Origin: Candidatus Methanoperedens sp.
GTDB taxonomy: Archaea > Halobacteriota > Methanosarcinia > Methanosarcinales > Methanoperedenaceae
DNA length: 9,134 bases
Direction: 5' to 3'
NCBI GenBank assembly: GCA_023249275.1
Contig: JAHFCV010000096.1
Coordinates: forward strand, 1 to 9,134
The notes under the pieces are model-generated. The model worked only from the letters and a program-made list of their open reading frames with translations, did no database searches and was not told the DNA's origin. Within the stretch, counting starts at the first letter, position 1. Every line of letters begins with the position of its first letter. The translations under genes and the position numbers were made by a program. Of the stretch, positions 1 through 4,377 are shown in pieces.

Positions 1-115
1 TCACAAGCTTTATCCCCTTCTCAAAAAGCATCAGGCTCTCGTCAAGGGAAAGCTGCCCTTTCTCAAGTTTTTCCACTATACCTTCAAGCTCTAAAAGCGA
101 TTCCTCAAAACTCAT
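1..115 (-). CDS. xseB: Exodeoxyribonuclease VII small subunit, N-terminal part (runs off the left edge)
   Basis: Thirty-eight N-terminal residues are visible, beginning MSFEESLLELEGIVEKLEKG and continuing with a QLSLDESL..FEKGIKL pattern. This is the hallmark of XseB: a short helical-hairpin protein, usually 60-80 residues, with FE..L..LE.IV..LE.G.LSL..SL..FE.G. XseB binds the large subunit XseA to form exonuclease VII, which degrades single-stranded DNA from both ends to oligonucleotides. The ATG at 115-113 overlaps the xseA stop codon as ATGA, so the two are translationally coupled. A GAGGT lies about 12 nt upstream, inside xseA, which is a long spacing. The C-terminal half is outside the window, so the true end is not seen. 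Confidence 0.9.
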   Translation of the reverse strand, partial: MSFEESLLELEGIVEKLEKGQLSLDESLMLFEKGIKLV

Positions 116-1329
116 TTCCGTGTGCATACCTCTTTATCTTTTACAGTGGATTTTATCTTTCCATCATTTACAATAATCTCAAGCTCATCCTTTTTTTCAA
201 CATCATTAATGCTGCGTACAAGCGTCTTATCAGGCAGCTTCAGTGTAATGCTGTAGCCTCTCGCAAGCGTCCCGAGCGGACTGACAGCATCAAGTTTGCC
301 TGCATGCGCGTTGAATAGCGACTTCTTGCTTTCCAGAATCCTCCGGATACCCGGCGCCTGCCGCCCTGCAAGTTCATCGATATACTGCATGTGGTCTGCA
401 ATCCGTTCCAGGAATAAGCGCGGTTCCACGCCAGCCTTCAGTTCAGAAAGACGGGACATCATGTCGCTGATACTGCGCCTCTGGTTCTCGATTAATTGAT
501 CTCCGAGCCGGCTGATAAAATTCATAAGCTCCTGCCTGTCTGGAACCGCAATCTCCGCAGCCGCCGACGGTGTCGGGGCGCGGACATCAGCCACGAAATC
601 CGCAATCGTGTAGTCAGTCTCATGTCCTACCGCGGAAATTATGGGGATTCTTGAATTGAAAACAGCCCGCGCCACCGCCTCCTCGTTGAAAGCCCAGAGG
701 TCTTCTATCGAACCCCCGCCCCTGCCCATGATAATAACGTCTGCATCCGTCTTATTCAGCGCTGAAATCGAGTTCACGATGCTTTGCGCCGCGTACTCGC
801 CCTGCACTATCGTAGGGATAAACAGCAGGTTCACAGGATAGCGCCGTTTTATAACAGTCAGGATGTCATGAAGAACGGCGCCTGTCGGCGATGTTGCGAT
901 GCCGATTTTCTTCGGGAACTGAGGAAGGGGTTTTTTATGTTCGGGCGAGAACAAACCTTCCATTGCCAGTTTATTCTTTAATTGCTCGAAGGCTTTGTAG
1001 AGTTCCCCTATGCCGTCGGGTCGAATCGCCCTTACCTTTAACTGGTAAACCCCTTTTTGCTCATAGACATCCAGATCCCCCAGGACAAGCACCTTCATGC
1101 CGTGCTCAAGTTCAAATCTCATGTTCTTGCCGTACCATTTGAACATGACGCACTGCAAAGAACTGCTTTTATCTTTAAGTGTAAAATAGCGGTGACCTGA
1201 GGTGTGATTCGTGAAATTTGAGAGCTCACCCCTTATCCAGACATCATTAAACTTGCCGCTGGTAAGGATACTCTTTACAGCAAGCGTGAACTCATGCACG
1301 GTGTAGATGCCCTTCTCTTCAAAAACCAT
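112..1329 (-). CDS. xseA: Exodeoxyribonuclease VII large subunit
   Basis: The 405-residue protein has the normal XseA layout: an N-terminal OB-fold for ssDNA binding (about 8-105, with WIRGELSNF and HRYFTLKD), the catalytic domain (about 120-310), a helical/coiled region, and the C-terminal PLGTLARGYSI motif (351-361). Known E. coli catalytic positions (D155, R205, H238, D241) correspond to D155 in the SPTGAVLHD segment, R203 in GRGGGSIEDLWAFN, and H236 and D239 in GHETDYTIADFVADVRAPTP, so the enzyme looks active. With XseB it makes the metal-independent ssDNA exonuclease ExoVII, used in repair and recombination. The ATG at 1329 matches the family start, but no convincing Shine-Dalgarno precedes it; a TATA-like box sits about 70 bp upstream. 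It is coupled to xseB by a 4-nt overlap. ExoVII is mainly bacterial, and in archaea is known from only some lineages, including methanogens. Confidence 0.95.
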   Translation of the reverse strand: MVFEEKGIYTVHEFTLAVKSILTSGKFNDVWIRGELSNFTNHTSGHRYFTLKDKSSSLQCVMFKWYGKNMRFELEHGMKVLVLGDLDVYEQKGVYQLKVRAIRPDGIGELYKAFEQLKNKLAMEGLFSPEHKKPLPQFPKKIGIATSPTGAVLHDILTVIKRRYPVNLLFIPTIVQGEYAAQSIVNSISALNKTDADVIIMGRGGGSIEDLWAFNEEAVARAVFNSRIPIISAVGHETDYTIADFVADVRAPTPSAAAEIAVPDRQELMNFISRLGDQLIENQRRSISDMMSRLSELKAGVEPRLFLERIADHMQYIDELAGRQAPGIRRILESKKSLFNAHAGKLDAVSPLGTLARGYSITLKLPDKTLVRSINDVEKKDELEIIVNDGKIKSTVKDKEVCTRK

Positions 1330-1391
1330 AGTGATAATATTAATCCTGATACCTATCTCTTTTGCGATAGCGATGTGAAAGTATTATTAGT

Positions 1392-1411
1392 CCCCGTATT
1401 TAAATACAGGG
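1392..1411 (-). promoter_or_regulatory. TATA-like box inside a 20-bp imperfect palindrome upstream of xseA
   Basis: The core GTATTTAAATAC (1396-1407) is a perfect 12-bp palindrome. Extended to CCC...GGG it is a 20-bp inverted repeat with one mismatched pair. Read on the minus strand it contains TTTAAATA, a good archaeal TATA box, placed so that transcription would begin near 1375-1380, giving a leader of about 45-50 nt before the xseA ATG. It lies just past the stop of the upstream DUF151 gene. The symmetry could also bind a dimeric regulator, which would then compete with TBP. That function is inference. Confidence 0.45.
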
Positions 1412-1414
1412 TCT

Positions 1415-1867
1415 TCAGAAGTAGCTATCAATAGTTAAAATATTTTCAAGCTCTTCTTTATTGATTATTGCCTCGGAAAGTATGCTTTCTCTTACATGAA
1501 TGGGCGCGCCGCAGCGAAGAGCTATAGCAATACAGTCGCTCGGTCTTGCATCCAGTTCAAAATGCGTCCCGTCCATCGATACAGACAACCTTGCATAATA
1601 AACGCCCTCATTCAGTTCATCTATAAGGATACTGTCTATTCTTGAACCCAGACGTTCAAGAAGCGAAACAAAAAGGTCATGGGTCATTGGTCTTGGAGGG
1701 ATTTCATGATTTAGCGCAGCATTTATGGATATCGCTTCTGACAATCCGACATATATCGGCATAATGCGTTTTGCATCATCTTCCAGGAGTACAATCGGCA
1801 CCGGACCTCTGGATTTCCCAATCAAATACACGCCTTTGATGGCGACCTGCAAGATTGTACCGTTCAT
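1415..1867 (-). CDS. DUF151 (bifunctional nuclease family) protein
   Basis: From the ATG at 1867 the product is 150 residues and covers one DUF151 domain. Visible family features are the first beta strands (QVAIKGVYL), the PIYVGLSEA segment, a central MTHDLFVSLLERLG helix (about 61-74), and the diagnostic ELDARPSDCIAIALRCGAPIHV block (about 104-124). The family includes Thermotoga TM0160 and the plant BBD proteins, for which DNase and RNase activity has been reported; the physiological role in archaea is unknown. The frame stays open to an ATG at 1963, but that would add a hydrophobic 32-residue extension not typical of the family and would overlap the divergent gene and shared promoter, so the inner start is preferred. 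No clear Shine-Dalgarno precedes it. It lies 85 bp upstream of xseA on the same strand, suggesting a nucleic-acid-related neighbourhood, though xseA seems to have its own promoter. Confidence 0.85.
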   Translation of the reverse strand: MNGTILQVAIKGVYLIGKSRGPVPIVLLEDDAKRIMPIYVGLSEAISINAALNHEIPPRPMTHDLFVSLLERLGSRIDSILIDELNEGVYYARLSVSMDGTHFELDARPSDCIAIALRCGAPIHVRESILSEAIINKEELENILTIDSYF

Positions 1868-1922
1868 TACAGTATTATTAATAAGTGGGGTAATAAGTTT
1901 TCCGATAGCCACATAAAAAAAC

Positions 1923-1930
1923 TTAATATA
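1923..1930. promoter_or_regulatory. Shared TATA-like element of a divergent promoter
   Basis: TTAATATA reads as a TATA-like box in both directions. For the plus-strand gene at 1962 it places a start site near 1950-1954, close to the GGTGAT (1951-1956) that precedes the ATG. For the minus-strand DUF151 gene it places a start site near 1900, giving a leader of about 33 nt to the ATG at 1867. The surrounding 1868-1961 region is strongly AT-rich. This is inferred from position and base composition only. Confidence 0.4.
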
Positions 1931-1961
1931 GGGTAAAAGAATAGAGCATGGGTGATAAAAC

Positions 1962-2204
1962 ATGTCTTCAGCAGGTAATATAATAAAAATGTTGATTGGT
2001 ATAGTAATATTAATTATTGGTATACTCTGGTATACTGGAATATCCGGATATCTTGGTTACTGGAAAGAACTGGTTGATTTATTGAAAGCAACCGTGGGTC
2101 TTTTCCTCCTCTTTGTAGGATTAATCGTAGCATGGATGGGCTATGACGACTACAAGATGGACAAAGAGATGGCAAAAGAAGAGAAAAAAGAAGAAACTAA
2201 ATAA
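1962..2204 (+). CDS. Small two-helix membrane protein of unknown function
   Basis: The 80-residue protein has two clear transmembrane segments, about residues 8-26 (IKMLIGIVILIIGILWYTG) and about 43-62 (ATVGLFLLFVGLIVAWMG), joined by a short loop containing YLGYWKELVDLL. It ends in a highly charged, lysine- and glutamate-rich tail (residues 65-80), probably cytoplasmic, which suggests both termini are inside. I do not recognise the family. The start is well supported: GGTGAT lies 5 nt before the ATG and a TATA-like box sits about 35 bp upstream. An A/T-rich stop region and a T-run terminator follow. It is divergent from the DUF151 gene and appears monocistronic. Small proteins of this kind are often membrane-complex accessories, but nothing here identifies a partner. 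Confidence 0.8.
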   Translation: MSSAGNIIKMLIGIVILIIGILWYTGISGYLGYWKELVDLLKATVGLFLLFVGLIVAWMGYDDYKMDKEMAKEEKKEETK

Positions 2205-2223
2205 GAATGAAAGCAACCGATAA

Positions 2224-2243
2224 AAACCGGTTTACTTTTTTTT
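2224..2243 (+). terminator. Terminator after the small membrane protein gene
   Basis: A 10-bp perfect palindrome AAACCGGTTT (2224-2233) is followed after two bases by a run of eight T (2236-2243), 20 bp past the stop codon. Archaeal termination depends chiefly on U-tracts, so the T-run is the main evidence. The final T residues also form part of the next gene's possible TATA box. Confidence 0.6.
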
Positions 2244-2247
2244 ATAA
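2241..2247 (+). promoter_or_regulatory. TATA-like box for the cyclophilin gene
   Basis: TTTATAA lies about 48 bp before the GTG start at 2293, which places the transcription start near 2270 and leaves a leader of about 20-25 nt that includes the ribosome-binding site. A second TATAAAT at 2260-2266 is too close to the start unless the transcript is nearly leaderless. Confidence 0.4.
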
Positions 2248-2283
2248 TTGCATAGAACCTATAAATTTTCAATTATTTTTTCA

Positions 2284-2289
2284 GGTGAT
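2284..2289 (+). promoter_or_regulatory. Ribosome-binding site that fixes the GTG start of the cyclophilin
   Basis: GGTGAT, complementary to the archaeal 16S rRNA 3' end, ends three bases before the GTG at 2293. This favours the GTG over the upstream in-frame codon at 2248 and yields a standard lipoprotein signal peptide. Confidence 0.7.
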
Positions 2290-2292
2290 ATT

Positions 2293-2829
2293 GTGGCATG
2301 GAAATACATCAGGATAATGTCGTTGTTGGTACTGGTTTCGATTACGCTTGGATGCATCGGTGAAAATACCGTATCCTCGCCTGGGCAAACAACAAAAAAC
2401 AGGGTAGCCACCATTGTTACGGATAAGGGTACCATCAAGTTTGAGTTATACGAAAAGGAAACGCCTGTAACCACAAAAAACTTCATAGAACTGGCACAGA
2501 AGGGCTTTTATGACGGCTTGACTTTCCACAGGGTTGAACCGGGATTTGTCATACAGGGCGGCGACCCCGGAGGTGATGGGACTGGTGGTTCGGGAAAGAA
2601 CATTCCTCTTGAAATAAATTCATCACTGACCCATAAGAAAGGCGCAGTAGGCATGGCGCGCTCCCAGGACCCGAACAGTGCAAGCTCGCAGTTCTATATA
2701 GTTCTTGAAGATGCGAAGTTCCTGGATAAGAACTATGCAGTATTTGGACAGGTTATAGAGGGTCAGGATGTCGTCGAGAAAATCCAGAAAGGGGATAAGA
2801 TGCTGAAGGTAACGATAGGGGAGAAATAA
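2293..2829 (+). CDS. Cyclophilin-type peptidyl-prolyl isomerase, predicted lipoprotein
   Basis: With the GTG start the protein is 178 residues. It begins MAWKYIRI and a hydrophobic stretch ending in a lipobox-like SITLGC, predicting lipid attachment at C21 and an extracytoplasmic position. A short linker leads to a single cyclophilin domain from about residue 37. Active-site residues of the human CypA family are present: FHRVEPGFVIQGGD (78-91, containing the catalytic Arg80 and Gln88), MARS..PNSASSQFYI (121-136), and KFLDKNYAVFGQV (142-154). The CypA Trp121 position is Phe143 and His126 is Tyr148, as is common in bacterial-type, cyclosporin-insensitive cyclophilins. It should catalyse cis-trans isomerisation of Xaa-Pro bonds and assist folding of exported proteins. 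The gene has its own TATA-like box and ends 11 bp from the convergent RNase HII gene. Confidence 0.93.
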   Translation: MAWKYIRIMSLLVLVSITLGCIGENTVSSPGQTTKNRVATIVTDKGTIKFELYEKETPVTTKNFIELAQKGFYDGLTFHRVEPGFVIQGGDPGGDGTGGSGKNIPLEINSSLTHKKGAVGMARSQDPNSASSQFYIVLEDAKFLDKNYAVFGQVIEGQDVVEKIQKGDKMLKVTIGEK

Positions 2830-2840
2830 TCCGGTTTTAT

Positions 2841-3497
2841 TCAATATTCGGATATCTTCTTCTGGCTTATATTAAATTTCTCAACTATTCTTTTTGAAGT
2901 TTCCCATGAGCTTCGGGCAAATTCGGGAAGCTTCCCCTGCTTCTTAACCCAATCTTCAAGGAACCTGACAGTCTTCGGGTCGGCAGGATACCCGCTTCCG
3001 ATTTCAACACCCGCTTTTTTCTCCAGTTTTTTAACCAGCGCGTCCCTTTGCACTTTTGCAAGGATGGAGGCAGCAGAAACAATCGGGTATTTCTTATCAG
3101 CCTCGTGTTCAGAGGTAATTTCTATTTCGCCTGCATATTTTTTCTTGATATTCTCACCGAAGCGTTCTGCAATAACGTCCGCAGCATCCACGAAAGCACG
3201 GTCTGGTTTTAGCTCCTCAAGGACTTTCGCATAACAGACCACCATTATTTCATTCAGGGTCATTATTTTGCGAAGCTCGTCTATCTGGATGGGACTTACT
3301 TCCAGGATAAAATATTTGTCAGCCAGCTTCTTTATCTCTACGGCAAGAACCTCCCGCTTTTTCGCGCTCAGTTGTTTTGAGTCCTTTACTCCGATTCTGG
3401 AGAGAGCATCCAGTTTTTTCTCATCCAGAAGCACTCCTGCAACGCACATGGGACCAAGCACTGGACCTTTTCCCGCTTCATCTATTCCGGCTATCAT
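2841..3497 (-). CDS. rnhB: Ribonuclease HII
   Basis: From the ATG at 3497 the protein is 218 residues and starts MIAGIDEAGKGPVLGP. RNase HII cuts RNA in RNA/DNA hybrids and removes single ribonucleotides from DNA. The catalytic carboxylates are D6 and E7 (GIDEAGKG), D104 (AFVDAADV) and D134 (EADKKYPIVSAASILAKV); other family marks are VKDSKQL (38-44) and GSGYPADP with Tyr170. The ribonucleotide-sensing GRG motif is GKG, a variant I recall from some archaeal RNase HII enzymes such as that of Archaeoglobus. The last seven residues, QKKISEY, resemble a shortened PCNA-interacting box (Q..I..Y). A TTG at 3509 is an alternative start, with GGTG nine bases upstream; the ATG gives the family's usual N-terminus. 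The gene directly follows the cysteine hydrolase gene, so the two are probably cotranscribed. Confidence 0.95.
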   Translation of the reverse strand: MIAGIDEAGKGPVLGPMCVAGVLLDEKKLDALSRIGVKDSKQLSAKKREVLAVEIKKLADKYFILEVSPIQIDELRKIMTLNEIMVVCYAKVLEELKPDRAFVDAADVIAERFGENIKKKYAGEIEITSEHEADKKYPIVSAASILAKVQRDALVKKLEKKAGVEIGSGYPADPKTVRFLEDWVKKQGKLPEFARSSWETSKRIVEKFNISQKKISEY

Positions 3498-3512
3498 CAA
3501 ATCGTTCAAGCT

Positions 3513-4040
3513 CTACAACACCTTATCCGAGTTTGTTATTTCCGTGCCGAAGATATTTTTCATGTATTTAATGGACTGCTCGTATGATTCTTCGTCTATG
3601 GAAGCTGTGCAATCACGCGGTACAATTGTCTTGTATCCTGAGAAATAAGCATGAGCAACATTATTCTGGACGCAGATATCCGTACTCACGCCTGTGAAAA
3701 CCAGCGTGTCGGCGCCCAGTTTTTTAAGAACTGCGGGCAGTTCCGTATCCACAAACCCGCTGTACCATTTCTTTTCGATAACAGTATCATTTTTTTCCGG
3801 TTTGAGCTGGGGTATTATCTCTGAACCCTGCGTACCTTTCATGGCATGTTCTCCCCAGATTGACAGCTCATTGTCGGTTGATGTATGGGCATCGCGCAGG
3901 TACACAATGGGAATGCGCTGTTCTCTTGCTTTTTTAATAAGAGCCGCTATGTTAGGTACGATTTCCCGGGCGCGGGGGCTGCCCAGTTTTCCTGTGACGA
4001 AATCGTTAATCATATCAACAATGATAAGGACTTTTTTCAT
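3513..4040 (-). CDS. Isochorismatase-family cysteine hydrolase, nicotinamidase-like
   Basis: The 175-residue product is one isochorismatase-like hydrolase domain of usual length. The catalytic triad is visible: D9 in LIIVDMINDF, K90 in the EKKWYSGF segment, and C123 in GVSTDICVQNN, preceded by the usual cis-peptide region. It also carries the metal-site pattern of nicotinamidases: D50 and H52 in YLRDAH, and H65 in WGEHAMKGTQG, which resembles the W..H...GT.G segment of PncA. Nicotinamide deamidation for NAD salvage is therefore the leading guess, but related amidases acting on other small amides cannot be excluded. The start is decided by GGAGGT at 4051-4046, five bases before the ATG at 4040; a TTG two codons earlier overlaps that site and is unlikely. 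rnhB follows within 3-15 bp. Confidence 0.88.
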   Translation of the reverse strand: MKKVLIIVDMINDFVTGKLGSPRAREIVPNIAALIKKAREQRIPIVYLRDAHTSTDNELSIWGEHAMKGTQGSEIIPQLKPEKNDTVIEKKWYSGFVDTELPAVLKKLGADTLVFTGVSTDICVQNNVAHAYFSGYKTIVPRDCTASIDEESYEQSIKYMKNIFGTEITNSDKVL

Positions 4041-4045
4041 ATGCA

Positions 4046-4051
4046 ACCTCC
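4046..4051 (-). promoter_or_regulatory. Shine-Dalgarno GGAGGT of the cysteine hydrolase gene
   Basis: A canonical GGAGGT on the minus strand lies five bases before the ATG at 4040. It is the strongest site in the left half of the window and settles the start. A weak TATA-like AGAATATGTT around 4083-4092 could be the promoter, placing a start site near 4061. Confidence 0.7.
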
Positions 4052-4127
4052 ATAATTATAGTTGAGAACCTAATTTTCCAAACATATTCTATTCTTGTGA
4101 ATTCTTCGTTACTTTGCGCCTGATATG

Positions 4128-4133
4128 AAAAAA
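4128..4133 (-). terminator. Possible terminator of the VWA operon: T-run following the large hairpin
   Basis: Read on the minus strand, the large inverted repeat (4208 down to 4136) is followed after two bases by TTTTTT. A stem plus U-tract is a terminator-like arrangement and would end transcripts from the VWA operon before the hydrolase promoter. It lies about 170 nt past the VWA stop codon. No other minus-strand T-run of this length was noticed in the spacer. Confidence 0.45.
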
Positions 4134-4135
4134 TC

Positions 4136-4208
4136 AACAACTAACTCGTACGAACTGATACGAACTCATGCCGCCGGAGTTCGTACGAGTTCGTATTAGT
4201 TCGTTGTT
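4136..4208. repeat. 73-bp inverted repeat with arms of 10-bp periodic units
   Basis: Arms 4136-4167 and 4177-4208 are 32 bp each and pair at 27 of 32 positions around a 9-nt loop, ATGCCGCCG. Each arm is itself periodic. The right arm has GTTCGT at 4179, 4189 and 4199. The left arm has ACGAAC at 4150 and 4160, with a degenerate third unit at 4140-4145. The palindrome TCGTACGA occurs once in each arm (4146-4153 and 4181-4188). The 10-bp spacing equals about one DNA helical turn, which would suit a multi-site operator, but the element may equally be a dispersed repeat or a terminator stem. Confidence 0.85.
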
Positions 4209-4243
4209 AATGTCCATATTGTTGTTCTTTTTCATTGATATCC

Positions 4244-4258
4244 ATGAACTTCGTTCAT
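4244..4258. repeat. Small hairpin ATGAAC-TTC-GTTCAT
   Basis: A perfect 6-bp stem with a 3-nt loop. It shares the GAAC/GTTC core with the larger inverted repeat nearby, so it may be a degenerate relative of those units. Its function is unknown. Confidence 0.4.
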
Positions 4259-4264
4259 AACCTA

Positions 4265-4313
4265 CTTTGCGGTGTGCGATTTTATTCACCAGAGAGCGCA
4301 AAGGTCGCAAAGA
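4265..4313. repeat. CGCAAAG direct and inverted repeat cluster
   Basis: GCGCAAAGG (4296-4304) and TCGCAAAGA (4305-4313) are adjacent 9-bp direct repeats. CTTTGCG at 4265-4271 is the inverted copy, and GGTG (4271-4274) and CACC (4287-4290) add further pairing. A further TTTGCG occurs at 4113-4118. Short 'GCAAAG/GCAGAG' repeats of this style are, from memory, frequent in intergenic DNA of many archaea and bacteria, so this may be a remnant of a dispersed repeat. Confidence 0.5.
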
Positions 4314-4377
4314 TTGTTTTAATTGTTTACGTTTTAACTATAATTCTTTTATGCGTTTATTTAAGCTTTGGCTATCA

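Larger units (their letters stand above)
4041..4377. other. Structured intergenic spacer without a convincing gene
   Basis: This 337-bp stretch separates the end of the VWA operon from the start of the cysteine hydrolase-rnhB operon, both on the minus strand. From low to high coordinates it holds the hydrolase leader and weak promoter (about 4041-4092), a minus-strand T-run (4128-4133), a large inverted repeat (4136-4208), a small hairpin (4244-4258), a CGCAAAG repeat cluster (4265-4313) and an AT-rich stretch (about 4314-4370). No RNA gene was recognised. Confidence 0.7.

Noticed and set aside
1868..1963. N-terminal extension of the DUF151 protein starting at an ATG at 1963
   Set aside because: It would add 32 hydrophobic residues not typical of the family and overlap the start codon and promoter of the divergent gene. 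The ATG at 1867 gives a normal-length protein.
2248..2292. Upstream start of the cyclophilin at 2248
   Set aside because: No ribosome-binding site precedes it, and it would place 15 extra residues before the signal peptide. The GTG at 2293 has GGTGAT three bases upstream.
4136..4208. CRISPR-like array
   Set aside because: The repeats are only about 10 bp, contiguous, without spacers and arranged as an inverted repeat.
4041..4377. Small structured RNA gene or tRNA in the spacer
   Set aside because: No cloverleaf, tRNA box motifs or known RNA fold was recognised. The hairpin is explained as well by a repeat or terminator.
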